In this document: one piece after another, positions 1 through 8,632 of the stretch | Layout: each line of letters starts with the position of its first letter | How positions within the stretch are numbered: position 1 is the first letter of the stretch | DNA from: Pseudonocardia sp. DSM 110487 | GTDB taxonomy: Bacteria; Actinomycetota; Actinomycetes; Mycobacteriales; Pseudonocardiaceae | Assembly: GCF_019468565.1 (NCBI RefSeq) | Contig: NZ_CP080521.1 | Coordinates: 8,494,001 to 8,558,000, forward strand | Direction: 5' to 3' | Length of the DNA: 64,000 bases | Translations under genes and position numbers: made by a program | Notes under the pieces: generated by a model | What the model saw: only the letters and a program-made list of their open reading frames with translations | What the model was told of the DNA's origin: nothing | Databases searched by the model: none

Positions 1-533
1 TCGGCCCGGATACCCGCGGTGTAGTAGAGGACGTTCCCGCCGATCATCTCGACGAGCCCGATGGGGTGTTCGAGGTCGGCGGGCGTGCTGATCCCGACGG
101 ACTGCCGGTAGCTGCGGATCTGGTCCAGCCCGTCCTCGTCCTCGAAGAGGTACGCATCGATCCCGACGACGTCGATCTCGGGGCGCGCGTCGAGGATCGC
201 CGCGGTGCGCTCGCAGAACGTGGGCATCAGCAGGTCGTCGCTGTCGAGCACCGCGTAGTAACGCCCGCGCGCCACCGCGGCCGCCGCGTCGATCCCGCCA
301 CCGAGGCCGCGGTTCTCCTGGCGCACCAGCCGGATGCGGGGGTCGTCGGAGTACTTCTCGACGATGCGCACGACCTCGTCGGACATGCCGTTGTCGACGA
401 CGATGAGCTCCCAGTCCTCCAGCGTCTGGGCGCGCACGGACTCGATCGTCTCGGGGAAGTAGGCCTCGGTGCGGTACACCGAGGTCAGGATGCTGAACAC
501 AGGAGCGCCCGAGGCGGGGAGCGGTGGAGTCAC
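1..533 (-). CDS. Family 2 glycosyltransferase, C-terminus cut by window edge
   Basis: The reverse strand encodes the N-terminal half of a GT-A fold family 2 glycosyltransferase, which runs off the left edge. Visible are the opening strand FSILTSVYRTEAYFPETIES, the helix/strand SVRAQTLEDWELIVVDNG, and the acidic nucleotide-sugar/metal motif LDSDD after ARGRYYAV, all in the canonical order. The likely role is transfer of a sugar from an NDP-sugar to a growing polysaccharide, in the cytoplasm. GTG at 533 gives a short proline-rich leader; a second in-frame GTG at 500 starts directly at FSILTSVY and is equally possible. It diverges from the GNAT gene at 646. Donor sugar and linkage cannot be read from the sequence. 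Confidence 0.85.
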   Translation of the reverse strand, partial: MTPPLPASGAPVFSILTSVYRTEAYFPETIESVRAQTLEDWELIVVDNGMSDEVVRIVEKYSDDPRIRLVRQENRGLGGGIDAAAAVARGRYYAVLDSDDLLMPTFCERTAAILDARPEIDVVGIDAYLFEDEDGLDQIRSYRQSVGISTPADLEHPIGLVEMIGGNVLYYTAGIRA

Positions 534-645
534 GACCTGGTGGTCGGGTCGCCGCCGCCGGGCGTTAGCAGGGAGATCGACCCGTAACGAAGCGCTCTCC
601 CGGTTCGAGCCCAGGCGCATCCCCGATCCGAAGAGGAGTTGATTC

Positions 646-1452
646 GTGTCCCGGCCGGCCTCCTCGATGTCGCAGATGCGCAACGTGTTCCGGGTAGCAG
701 CGCGGTTCTACCTCCGGCCGGTACGGCGGGCGCTCGAGGATGCGCGCCATCACGCCGCGCGGCGGACATGGGGCGTTCAGCTCGGGCCGCAGCCGGTGCT
801 CGGGAACGAGATCGTGCTGCGCAGTCCGCGCTTCGGCGACGCCGAGCAGTGGCGCGAGGTGCGTACGCGCGAACGGGAGCGCATCGAGCCGTGGTGGGCC
901 TCATCGCCGCTCGGCTGGGAGCAGCGGCACGCCGATGCCCAGTGGGTCAGCGACCTGTTGCAGGCCAGGCGGGAGGCCCGCGCCGGGCGCGCGCTCCCCC
1001 TCGTCGTCGAGATCGACGGGCAGCTGGCGGGCCAGTGCAACCTCGAGTGGATCGCCCCGCACACGAGCACCGCCGAGATGGGGATCTGGATTGACTCCCG
1101 CTGGGCACGCAGGGGGCTCTCGCCCGTGGCAGCGGCGATGATGGTGGACTACGCGATCTTCGACCTCGGCCTGCACCGGCTGATCGCGCCGATCGCCACG
1201 GGCAACGCCGCCGCTGCCGGCGGGGCACGGAAGCTCGGAATGCGGCTCGAGGGCACGATGTCCGGGTTCCTCGACGTCGGCGGTGTGCGGCGCGACCACG
1301 AGCTGTGGGCGCTCACACCGGGCTGCGTCCCTGTGGGCGGCCTGACCGCGGCGATGCTGCAGTCGGCGGAACACCGACCGGCCTGTGATACCGATCTCAC
1401 CGCTCGGGTTCAGGCGGGCCGCCGTCACATTTCCCGCCGGACAGGCGACTAG
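646..1452 (+). CDS. GNAT family N-acetyltransferase (RimJ/RimL-like)
   Basis: A 268-residue protein. A leader of about 55 residues precedes a GNAT domain that starts near the strand NEIVLRSPRFGDAEQWREVR. The acetyl-CoA-binding region fits the RimJ/RimL subgroup: EMGIWIDSRWARRGLSPVAA, then YAIFDLGLHRLIAPIATGN and the C-terminal block ARKLGMRLEGTMSGFLDVGG. Members N-acetylate protein N-termini or small amines. GTG at 646 is chosen because AAGAGGAG lies at 631-638, 7 bases upstream. It ends 6 bases before the pyruvyl transferase gene, so the two are probably cotranscribed. Acetylation of a sugar precursor is plausible here but unproven. Confidence 0.82.
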   Translation: MSRPASSMSQMRNVFRVAARFYLRPVRRALEDARHHAARRTWGVQLGPQPVLGNEIVLRSPRFGDAEQWREVRTRERERIEPWWASSPLGWEQRHADAQWVSDLLQARREARAGRALPLVVEIDGQLAGQCNLEWIAPHTSTAEMGIWIDSRWARRGLSPVAAAMMVDYAIFDLGLHRLIAPIATGNAAAAGGARKLGMRLEGTMSGFLDVGGVRRDHELWALTPGCVPVGGLTAAMLQSAEHRPACDTDLTARVQAGRRHISRRTGD

Positions 1453-1458
1453 TACGCC

Positions 1459-2760
1459 GTGACGAGATCGGGGGCCGGGTTGCGGATCGTGGTACAGAAC
1501 GGCGAGTACTGGCTGTCCAACAAGGGCGATCTGGCGATGCTCGACGTCACCCTGCGCCGACTGCACCGGCAGTGGCCTGCAGCGCGCCTCGGGGTGATCA
1601 CGAGCGCTCCGCTGCTGCTGCGCGCGTTCGCTCCTGCCACCGAGCCGCTCACCGTCACGGGCCCGGGGGCGTGGCCACGATCCGGCCTCGCGGCGCGGCT
1701 CGCGTCCCGCCTCGGTCCGGGGGTGGCCGGTCCTCCCTCGATCGCGTGGCTGTCGGCTCGGGACCGGGTGGACGGCCTCTGGCAGCGCGTCGTGCGGCGG
1801 CTCGGCGTGCGCCTGCCTGCGGCGTCGGGTTGGGTCCCCGATGCGGCGTCCGGCGCCACGCTGGTGTTGGCGATCGGCGGTGGCTACCTCACCGACGTCG
1901 ACGCCGAGCAGGTGCACCGCACGCTCGACCTCCTCGAACACGCTGCCGATCGCGGCATCCCCACCGCGATGGTCGGGCAGGGCCTCGGCCCGCTCGACGA
2001 ACCCGTGCTGCGGGAACGGGCCCGCGCGGTGCTGCCACGCGTCGACCTGATCGCGCTGCGAGAAGGGCGGACCGGCCCCGGGCTGCTCGCCGGGCTCGGC
2101 GTCGCGGCCGAGCGGATCGTGGTCACGGGCGACGACGCCATCGAGCTGGGCTACGCCGCACGCCGCGACGAGCCGGGATCCGACATCGGCCTGTGCCTGC
2201 GGGCCGCGGGTTACTCACCGGTGGCACGGGCCGCAAGGGCCTCGGTGGCCAGCACGGTCACGACACTCGCCACCGAGACCGGGAGCACGATCCGGCCACT
2301 GATCATCTCCGAGTACCGCTCCGAGGACCGCCGCTCGACCCTCCCCCTCGTCGCCGGGTTCCCCCGGGTCACACCGGTGCTGGGCCGCTACGCCACCCCG
2401 CACGAGCTCGCCCGCCGGGTTGCCCACTGCCGCGTGCTCGTCACCGGCGCGTACCACCTCGCGGTGTTCGCGCTGTCCCAGGGCATCCCCGTCGTCGGCC
2501 TCAGCTCGTCCCGGTACTACGACGACAAGCTCCACGGCCTGCGCGACATGTTCGGGGGCGGGCTGGAGCCGATCCGGCTCGACGACCCGGACCTCGACAA
2601 GCGCCTCGGGCAGGCCGTGCGCAGCGCATGGGACCGTGCGGGCGAGCTGCGCGAGCCGCTGCGCGAACGGGCCCGCGAGCAGATCGCGGCGAGCCGGCAG
2701 GCCTACGAGCGCGTCTTCGCCCTCGTCGAGCGCACCGACCCCGTGGCCAACCGCGCCTGA
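1459..2760 (+). CDS. Polysaccharide pyruvyl transferase family protein
   Basis: A 433-residue protein of the PF04230 (PS_pyruv_trans) type, which transfers pyruvate from phosphoenolpyruvate to a sugar as a ketal or acts on related acceptors. Visible are the N-terminal strand IVVQNGEYWLSNKGDLAMLD, the glycine-rich strand VLAIGGGYLTD, the PTAMVGQGLGPLDEP block, VVTGDDAIELGYA, and the C-terminal CRVLVTGAYHLAVFALSQGI motif followed by PVVGLSSSRYYDDK. The order matches CsaB/WcaK-type enzymes. Pyruvylation makes surface polysaccharides acidic, which suits the neighbouring genes. GTG 1459 follows the GNAT stop by 6 bases. Confidence 0.85.
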   Translation: MTRSGAGLRIVVQNGEYWLSNKGDLAMLDVTLRRLHRQWPAARLGVITSAPLLLRAFAPATEPLTVTGPGAWPRSGLAARLASRLGPGVAGPPSIAWLSARDRVDGLWQRVVRRLGVRLPAASGWVPDAASGATLVLAIGGGYLTDVDAEQVHRTLDLLEHAADRGIPTAMVGQGLGPLDEPVLRERARAVLPRVDLIALREGRTGPGLLAGLGVAAERIVVTGDDAIELGYAARRDEPGSDIGLCLRAAGYSPVARAARASVASTVTTLATETGSTIRPLIISEYRSEDRRSTLPLVAGFPRVTPVLGRYATPHELARRVAHCRVLVTGAYHLAVFALSQGIPVVGLSSSRYYDDKLHGLRDMFGGGLEPIRLDDPDLDKRLGQAVRSAWDRAGELREPLRERAREQIAASRQAYERVFALVERTDPVANRA

Positions 2761-2810
2761 CGACGTCCGCGCATGGCGTAGTTCCGGGGGCGGTCACGAG
2801 CCCGCCGAAC

Positions 2811-3794
2811 CTATGCCGTGCGTCGCTGCGCGGCCTCGCGCCGAGCCGGCCCGGTCATCTGCGCGAGGTGCCAGTCGACGGTGCGGGCGATTCCGGTGGC
2901 CAGGTCCACCTTGGGTTGCCAGCGCAGGTGCTGGACGGCCGGCCCGATGTCCGCGACCAGGTCGCGCTCCTTCGCACGGTCGGGGAGCCGGCCGAAGGCC
3001 GGCGCGACGTTCGCATCGATGGTGTCGGCGATCAGTTCGACGGCCTCGTGGATCGAGTGCACGGATCCGGAGCCGATATCGAGCACCCTCCCGGCCGCGC
3101 CGGGCTCGGTCGAGGCGGAGAGCAGGGCGTCGACCACGTCGGCGACGTAGACCCAGTCCACCCGGCGGCGTCCGCTGCTCAGTTCGGGTGCGGCTCCCCG
3201 CAGGAGACTGTCGATGACGTAGGGCACCAGCCGCTTGCGGTTCGGCTCGTCGGGTCCGTAGACCATGGCCAGGCGTAGCACGGTGACCGGCAGGTCCCAC
3301 AGGTCGCGGAACAGCTCCGCGTATGCGGTCGCGGCGATCTTCGACGCGGCGTACGGCGACTGCGCACCGCCGTTGCCGGTGGCGGCGATCTCCTCGATCG
3401 ATCCTGCGAGCACCGCACGGCAACTGGGAACGGCGGCCGAGGCCGTCATGACGTGGACGGCGCTGAGCAGGTTGTCGGCGAGCATGGGGACGACGGCATC
3501 GAGCGCACGCGTTCCGGCGGCTCGGCTCGCGAGGTGTACGACGACGTCGGGTCGGACCTCGCTCACCACGTGCTGGGTGGCGGCCAGGTCGGCCAGATCA
3601 CACACCCACCAGCGCGGCCCGGGCTCGAGGGAGCGCCCTGCCCGGGTCGTCGCATGGACCTCGGCGCCCATCGCCAGCAGTCGACGGATCAGGTGGCGGC
3701 CGATGAAGCCCCGACCGCCGGTGACGAGATAGCGCATCCGCTCCGGCCGGGCAGGACTCGGCGGATCCGGTGCGGCGGTATGCGATAACGGCAT
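2811..3794 (-). CDS. NAD-dependent epimerase/dehydratase (extended SDR)
   Basis: A 327-residue extended short-chain dehydrogenase/reductase. The nucleotide-binding motif GGRGFIG follows MRYLVT at about residues 21-32; DLADL, NLLSAVHVM and the active-site pair in SPYAASK (YxxxK) follow, then RLAMVYGPDEPNRKRLVPYV and the substrate-domain motif DWVYVADVVDALL. Such enzymes epimerise, dehydrate or reduce NDP-sugars. ATG 3794 has GAGG about 7 bases upstream; an internal ATG about 60 bases downstream would start directly at the Rossmann strand. It converges with the pyruvyl transferase gene. The exact sugar is not predictable. Confidence 0.85.
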   Translation of the reverse strand: MPLSHTAAPDPPSPARPERMRYLVTGGRGFIGRHLIRRLLAMGAEVHATTRAGRSLEPGPRWWVCDLADLAATQHVVSEVRPDVVVHLASRAAGTRALDAVVPMLADNLLSAVHVMTASAAVPSCRAVLAGSIEEIAATGNGGAQSPYAASKIAATAYAELFRDLWDLPVTVLRLAMVYGPDEPNRKRLVPYVIDSLLRGAAPELSSGRRRVDWVYVADVVDALLSASTEPGAAGRVLDIGSGSVHSIHEAVELIADTIDANVAPAFGRLPDRAKERDLVADIGPAVQHLRWQPKVDLATGIARTVDWHLAQMTGPARREAAQRRTA

Positions 3795-3897
3795 GTGAAG
3801 TCCTCACAATGTGCGTACGCGGTGAGCGCGCGCGGGGATGGCCGGCCCATCGGGCGGACGTGAGAGGGCCCGTCAGCGGACCGTTGGGTGAGAGGGA

Positions 3898-4494
3898 TCA
3901 GCGCAGCAGGAGCGGCGAGGCCGGTGGTCCTCTGCGTGGAGCGCGAGCAAACCATCCCTGCAGCCGACGAAGGCTCGATCCGAGCGGAGTCGTGCGAACC
4001 CGGACCGGCACGGGCTCGGCGGGTTCGGTCGGCTCGGTGAAGAGCAGCCGGACGGGATCGAGTACCGAATCGAGGAGCCCGTTGCATCGGGCGAGGACCG
4101 CGAAGATCGCGATCAGGCTGCCGGACACCACGACCTGCATCGCCGCGGTCGGCGCGTCGACCGCCATGACGTGCAACAGGCCGTGCCCGGCGTGCTCCGT
4201 GCCGGACGTGGCGAGCTTGCCGAGCCCGTGCAGCACCGGCTGCAGGGCCACGACGCCGACCAGCGCGGCCGCCAGACCCGCCGCACGTCCGCGCAGGCGC
4301 AGCCACAGCACCGCGGCGATGGCCACGACGAGCGCGAGTCCGAGGGTGTGCGTCGGATGCTCGTCGCCGGCGAGGTCCCATGCGACGGCGAGCCCCACCG
4401 CGGCAGCAGCTGCTGTGGTCAGCACGAAGCGCAGGCCGATCCCCATCTCGGAGACGGCCGAGGGCTCCGCCGCGCTGACTGCGAACTGCCGCAT
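3898..4494 (-). CDS. Small integral membrane protein, function unknown
   Basis: A 198-residue protein with about four hydrophobic spans: FVLTTAAAAAVGLAVAWDLA, LGLALVVAIAAVLWL, AAGLAAALVGVVALQPVLHG, and AAMQVVVSGSLIAIFAVLA. Spans 3 and 4 are separated by a His-rich loop (LHGLGKLATSGTEHAGHGLLH). The C-terminal ~60 residues are Pro/Arg-rich and probably cytoplasmic. I do not recognise a named family. The histidines near membrane faces could bind a metal, but that is speculation. It ends about 100 bases before the SDR gene start and is read in the same direction. Confidence 0.65.
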   Translation of the reverse strand: MRQFAVSAAEPSAVSEMGIGLRFVLTTAAAAAVGLAVAWDLAGDEHPTHTLGLALVVAIAAVLWLRLRGRAAGLAAALVGVVALQPVLHGLGKLATSGTEHAGHGLLHVMAVDAPTAAMQVVVSGSLIAIFAVLARCNGLLDSVLDPVRLLFTEPTEPAEPVPVRVRTTPLGSSLRRLQGWFARAPRRGPPASPLLLR

Positions 4495-4694
4495 CGTCGA
4501 CGAGTGTGCCTCACGTTCCTGTGACGGCGCTGAAAGAGGAAACCGCTAAGCCACTCAGAGGACACCTGAAGTACACCAGGACGTCACCCTCGACGCCGTG
4601 CTGACCAGGCGCCGCCAGAGCGGCCAGCACGTTTACCTCACCCTGGCCTCCGGATTGCCATGGCATTGCCGGGGCGCTCATACGCTCGCGGCAC

Positions 4695-5906
4695 ATGGGG
4701 CTACCGCAGGAACGGGCGTTGGTTACCGGTCCGGCCCAGGGCGGTCCCGGGCTCGTCGATCGCAACGGGCACGAGCCGTACCGCCAGTACTGCACGAACG
4801 GGGTCCGGGTCACGGTCTCGGCCGATCCCGGCGTCGACGCGCTGCAACGCTGGGACCTGATGGTTGCGGCGACGCCGGGCGCCGACGTTGCACAGCTGTC
4901 GCCCTGGGCAGCGGTGCGCCGGCACGCCGGGTTCCAGCCGATCTTCGTCATGGCCGAGGACGCAGCCGGCCTGATCGGCGGCGCCCTGGTCCTGTATCGC
5001 CGGCTACCCGCCTTCGGCGGCGTCGGCTATCTGCCCTACGGTCCGGTGCTGCCGGACGGAGCCTCCCAGGATGCCGCCGGCAACGCCGTGTGCGCCGCCC
5101 TCACCGGCCTGACCGATCGGGGACTGCGGGCACTGTTCGTGCAACCTCCGCACGGAGGCGATCTTGTCAGTCAGCGGCTCGAGCGACTGGGCTTCCGCAG
5201 CTCGAGCGCCGGCATCGCGCCCGCCGCGACCTTGGAGCTCGACCTGTCCCGGCCGGTCGACGCCCTGCACAGAGCGCTGCGCAGCGGCACCCGAGGGAGC
5301 ATCCGACAGGCGGCGAAGCGCGGCGTCGAGGTACGTGCGGGCACCGAGCGGGATCTGCCGACCGTCGCGGAGCTGCTGTCCGCGACCGCGGCCCACCACC
5401 GCTTCTCGTCGCTTCCGCTGCCGTACCTGCGCGCGCTGTACCGGCATCTCGCCCCGGACGGCTACGTGAAGATCTTCATCGCCGAGCACGCCGGTGTTCC
5501 GGTCGCGGCCCAGGTGGTCACCTGCTGCGGCGGCGTCGCCAAGTTGCGGCTGGTCGGGATGCGCCGTTCCACACCGGCGGCGAGCGGGGCCGCGGCGCTG
5601 CTGCAGTGGGAGACGATCCAGTGGGCGAAGCGGAACGGCCACCGGTGGTTCGACTTCGGCGGAATCGCCCCGTCCGCGGTCGATGCCATCCAGGCAGGGC
5701 CGGCCGGCCTGGCTGATCGAGTGAACGGGCGGGACTACTTCAAGGCCTCCTTCGGCGGCCGGCCCGTCCGCTACCCGCAGGCCGTGGAGCGATTCTCCGG
5801 GATTTTCGTGCGCGTCGGTTACGACCTCGCCCAGAGGTCGGACCTGGGCCGTCGCACCCTCCGCCGGGTCCGGCAGTTCCTCCGGGCCGGTGGGGCGGCT
5901 CGCTGA
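4695..5906 (+). CDS. FemAB-like / GNAT-fold peptidoglycan-bridge type acyltransferase
   Basis: A 403-residue protein made of two GNAT-like halves, as in the FemAB/FemX group and the BioF2-like acetyltransferase-6 family. The first half has FQPIFVMAEDAAGLIGGALV and LPAFGGVGYLPYGPVLPDG. The second has SGTRGSIRQAAKRGVEVRAG, the cofactor-facing VAAQVVTCCGGVAKLRLVGM, and the hallmark HRWFDFGGI followed by FKASFGGRPVRYP. Classical members move amino acids from aminoacyl-tRNA to lipid II; many relatives in exopolysaccharide clusters have unknown acyl acceptors. ATG 4695 has no strong ribosome-binding site; later starts would cut the first strand. Here it could modify a lipid-linked glycan (inference). 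Confidence 0.8.
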   Translation: MGLPQERALVTGPAQGGPGLVDRNGHEPYRQYCTNGVRVTVSADPGVDALQRWDLMVAATPGADVAQLSPWAAVRRHAGFQPIFVMAEDAAGLIGGALVLYRRLPAFGGVGYLPYGPVLPDGASQDAAGNAVCAALTGLTDRGLRALFVQPPHGGDLVSQRLERLGFRSSSAGIAPAATLELDLSRPVDALHRALRSGTRGSIRQAAKRGVEVRAGTERDLPTVAELLSATAAHHRFSSLPLPYLRALYRHLAPDGYVKIFIAEHAGVPVAAQVVTCCGGVAKLRLVGMRRSTPAASGAAALLQWETIQWAKRNGHRWFDFGGIAPSAVDAIQAGPAGLADRVNGRDYFKASFGGRPVRYPQAVERFSGIFVRVGYDLAQRSDLGRRTLRRVRQFLRAGGAAR

Positions 5907-6032
5907 CGAATCACGGCGCGCGGCGCGCGTCGGGCGCGGGACACGGGCGGATGACACGCGTGGCGGCGGACGGGCATGCTGGGTGACCGCCGGCGCGGCG
6001 CCCGCGGCCGGCCGCCGAACGGGGAGCTCGCC

Positions 6033-7364
6033 GTGCGCACTCGCATCGTCGGTCTGGCGGTCTGGGTATCGGTGCTGGCCACCGCGCTGTTCGGGGTACC
6101 ACTCGGCATCGCGGTGTTCGAGTACGCCGTGCAAGCCGAACGCAACAAACTCCTGCGAACCGCCGATGCGGTCGCGATCGCCGTGGCCGAGGACGTCTAC
6201 GACGGCGAGCAGGTCGACGCGATCCACCAGCGAGATGCGGTCGACATCAGCGTGTACGCCGCAGACGGCGCCCAGCTCGGCGGAGTCGGGCCGGCAACCG
6301 TTCCGGCGGACGTGAGCAAGGCACTGCGAGGCAAGGCGGCGAGCGGGACCGACGGCGAGAACCTCGTCGTCGCCGTACCGGTGACGCACGAGGACGACGT
6401 CATCGGAGCCGTGCGGGCGGCTGCGCCGCGCAGCTCCGTCGTCCAGGAGGTGGCCCTGCTGTGGGCGGCGATGATCGCACTCGCCGCCCTCGCCGTCACG
6501 ACCGCATGGCTCGTCGGGCGCCGACAGGCGCGCCGACTCGCGCGCCCTCTCGAAGAGCTGGCCGTCGCCGCGCGCCGGTTGGGAGACGGCGACTTCAGCG
6601 TCCGGACCCAGCGAGGCGGGATCGCCGAGATCGACGCGGTGGGCACCGCACTCGACAGCACCGCCACCAGACTCGACGACCTGGTCACAAGGGAACGCGC
6701 CTTCTCTGCCGACGCCTCCCACCAACTGAGAACCCCGCTCGCCGGCCTCCGGCTGCGCCTCGAAGCCGCCCTGGAAGGCACCGACCACGACCGGCGCGCC
6801 GCCATCGAAGCGAGCCTCGCCGATGCCGACCGCTTGGAGACAACCGTCGAGGAACTCCTCGACCTCGCCCGCGACCGACTGAACAGGCCGATCGAGCCGG
6901 TCGACGTCGCGGGCCTGCTGCAGGAGCTCGCGCCATCATGGCGTGAGCAGCTGGCGCGGCTCCACCGCGAGCTCGATCTACGCCTCGACGCCGACCTCCC
7001 GCAGACACGCGCGTCCACCGCGGCGCTGCGGCAGGTCCTCGCCGTCCTCCTCGACAACGCCACGAGGCACGGCGCCGGTCGCGTCACCCTGACCGCCCGC
7101 GAGACCACCGACGCGGTCGCCGTCGACGTCTCCGACGAGGGCACCGGCATCAGCGAACCGGAAGCCACGCTGTTCGCACGTCGCGCGCAGGGCAACGGAC
7201 ACGGGATCGGCCTCGCACTCGCCCGGCGCCTGATCGAGGCCGAGGACGGGCGACTCCAGCTCAGCAGCCGAGCCCCTGCCGTGTTCACACTCCTGCTGCC
7301 GGTCGAAGACGACGCCCCGCTCCCACCAGCATCAACGCCCCAACCGCGGGACGAGCACGTCTAA
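6033..7364 (+). CDS. Sensor histidine kinase (HAMP-HisKA-HATPase)
   Basis: About 443 residues. A membrane span near the N-terminus (VGLAVWVSVLATALFGVPLG), an extracytoplasmic sensor of about 110 residues, a second span (LLWAAMIALAALAVTTAWLV), then a HAMP linker with RPLEELAVAARRLGDGDFSV. The HisKA box is SADASHQLRTPLAGLRLRL with phosphoacceptor His230. The ATPase carries the N box VLLDNATRHG, G1 DEGTGIS and G2 GNGHGIGLALARRL. GTG 6033 is chosen because GGGAG sits 7 bases upstream. The OmpR-type regulator at 8633-9334 is a likely partner but lies on the other strand across a 1.3-kb repeat. The signal is unknown. Confidence 0.9.
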   Translation: MRTRIVGLAVWVSVLATALFGVPLGIAVFEYAVQAERNKLLRTADAVAIAVAEDVYDGEQVDAIHQRDAVDISVYAADGAQLGGVGPATVPADVSKALRGKAASGTDGENLVVAVPVTHEDDVIGAVRAAAPRSSVVQEVALLWAAMIALAALAVTTAWLVGRRQARRLARPLEELAVAARRLGDGDFSVRTQRGGIAEIDAVGTALDSTATRLDDLVTRERAFSADASHQLRTPLAGLRLRLEAALEGTDHDRRAAIEASLADADRLETTVEELLDLARDRLNRPIEPVDVAGLLQELAPSWREQLARLHRELDLRLDADLPQTRASTAALRQVLAVLLDNATRHGAGRVTLTARETTDAVAVDVSDEGTGISEPEATLFARRAQGNGHGIGLALARRLIEAEDGRLQLSSRAPAVFTLLLPVEDDAPLPPASTPQPRDEHV

Positions 7365-8632
7365 TCCCTCAGCCGGATTTTGTGATCATTGTTCGGCGCT
7401 GCTGCCGGGTCCGTTCGGTGGTGGCCACGTCCATGATCCGAGGTATCGGGTCGCTATGGCTTTGGCGACAACCATGAGCAACCGCTACTTGCGATCTTCG
7501 CGGGCATGATCTGAAGTTTCGGGCGCTCATGGTCGTGCGGGCAGCCATGGGCAACCGATAGTTCGGATCTTGCCCGCCGCCGATCGGGCGCCTGGCGATC
7601 GGGGTGCGATCGGGTCGGTCCATCGGTTCGGTCTGGTCGAGCATCTGCCGTGGGCGCGCCGTTCCCGGCCCGGGCCGACCGGCACCCGCCCCGTGATCCG
7701 GGCTTCGCGTGTGGTTCTGCCGGTTCGCATCGACCCGGTCGCCTTGCCGGGGTGGCTGGGTTGGGTGCACTACCGAATAGTGGGGTTGCGTGGGCGGCCG
7801 TCCCCGACGCGGGCACAGGCCTGTTTCGAGGAGACCGTCCTGCCGGGTGCCACGCGACTGGCTGTGGTCCCGACCCTCCACACCCAGCCCCGCTCCTGGA
7901 TGATCGAGGCCAGACCACCCCAGGGACAGGGCTCCACGCACAGGTCCATGATCAGCAGGAACGGGACACCAGCTGCAGGGGTGCCTCGCCGGTCAGAACA
8001 CCAGCTGCAGGGGTCAGCCCAGGTCCCCGATTCCGCTGATCACACCCCAGATTCCAGGGGTGGCCGGTGGCGAGGACGGGACCACAGCCAGATGCGTAGC
8101 ACCCAGACGGCGGTGGTCTCGTCGAGGACGGGCGTGCCCCGCGTCGGGGACGGCCGCCCGAGCAACCACATGATTCGGTAGTGCACCCAACCCTGCCACC
8201 CCGACACGACGACGCCGGTCGAGGGGAACCTGCCAGAACACGCCGGTAGCCGAGGGCTGGCGCGTGAGGCCGCGGGCTACCCGGTGCCGGGAACGGCGCG
8301 CCCACGAAAGCGTCCGGCACCCGGCCGCACCCCCCGGGGGTGCGTTCCGCGGAATGCGCCGCGCCCCAGACGCTGATCAGCGACTCGGCGCGAAACCCGA
8401 CGCCCCACGTCGGGAAACGCGCCAACCTAATGATCACAGGCCCGCCGAGCCACCCAGCCCGGGCACTGCGGAGCCCGGCGCGCTCGTTCTCGGCTGACGC
8501 ACCCCGTCGACGGGCTGTCTGACCTACGACGGGCTGCGTCGCCCGACACGGGATGCGCCGGCAGCGCCGCCGTGCCGAGATGCGGCCCTAGTCCTGCCAC
8601 CAGAGGAATGATCACGAAGTCCGCCTGGAGTA
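7365..8632. repeat. Intergenic repeat copy A (aligned part 7420-8577) with inserted palindrome
   Basis: No convincing gene lies in these 1268 bases. Bases 7420-7649 and 8306-8577 align with the reverse complement of 20946-21452 (copy B), with long identical stretches such as GCGTTCCGCGGAA and CCGCTACTTGCGATCTTC. Copy A is split by about 656 bases (7650-8305) absent from copy B. The left part holds small dyads built from TTGCTCATGG / CCATGAGCAA-type half-sites. The block separates the sensor kinase from the response regulator, which face each other. It could be an actinomycete dispersed repeat or a degraded mobile unit. ORFs crossing it lack conserved domains. Confidence 0.75.
7650..8305. repeat. 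Long palindromic insert with perfect 20-bp terminal inverted repeats
   Basis: The ends are exact inverted copies: 7650-7669 (GTGGGCGCGCCGTTCCCGGC) and 8286-8305. Inside, the two arms stay homologous: 7759-7778 matches the complement of 8173-8192 over 20 bases, and 7792-7813 matches 8138-8159 over 22 bases, at nearly equal distances from the ends. The arms are roughly 220-250 bases each, imperfect between these blocks. The centre carries a 17-bp direct repeat, ACACCAGCTGCAGGGGT, at 7966-7982 and 7998-8014. This resembles a MITE-like or fold-back element; there is no transposase. Alternatively it is an inverted duplication, or copy B lost it by deletion. Confidence 0.75.

Noticed and set aside
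7570..8181. 203-codon ORF across the palindromic insert
   Set aside because: Its arm is mirrored on the other strand with equal conservation at DNA level, has no domain and no ribosome-binding site; better explained as repeat DNA.
7365..8632. Insertion sequence between kinase and regulator
   Set aside because: Terminal repeats are present but no transposase frame or remnant with DDE residues is seen.
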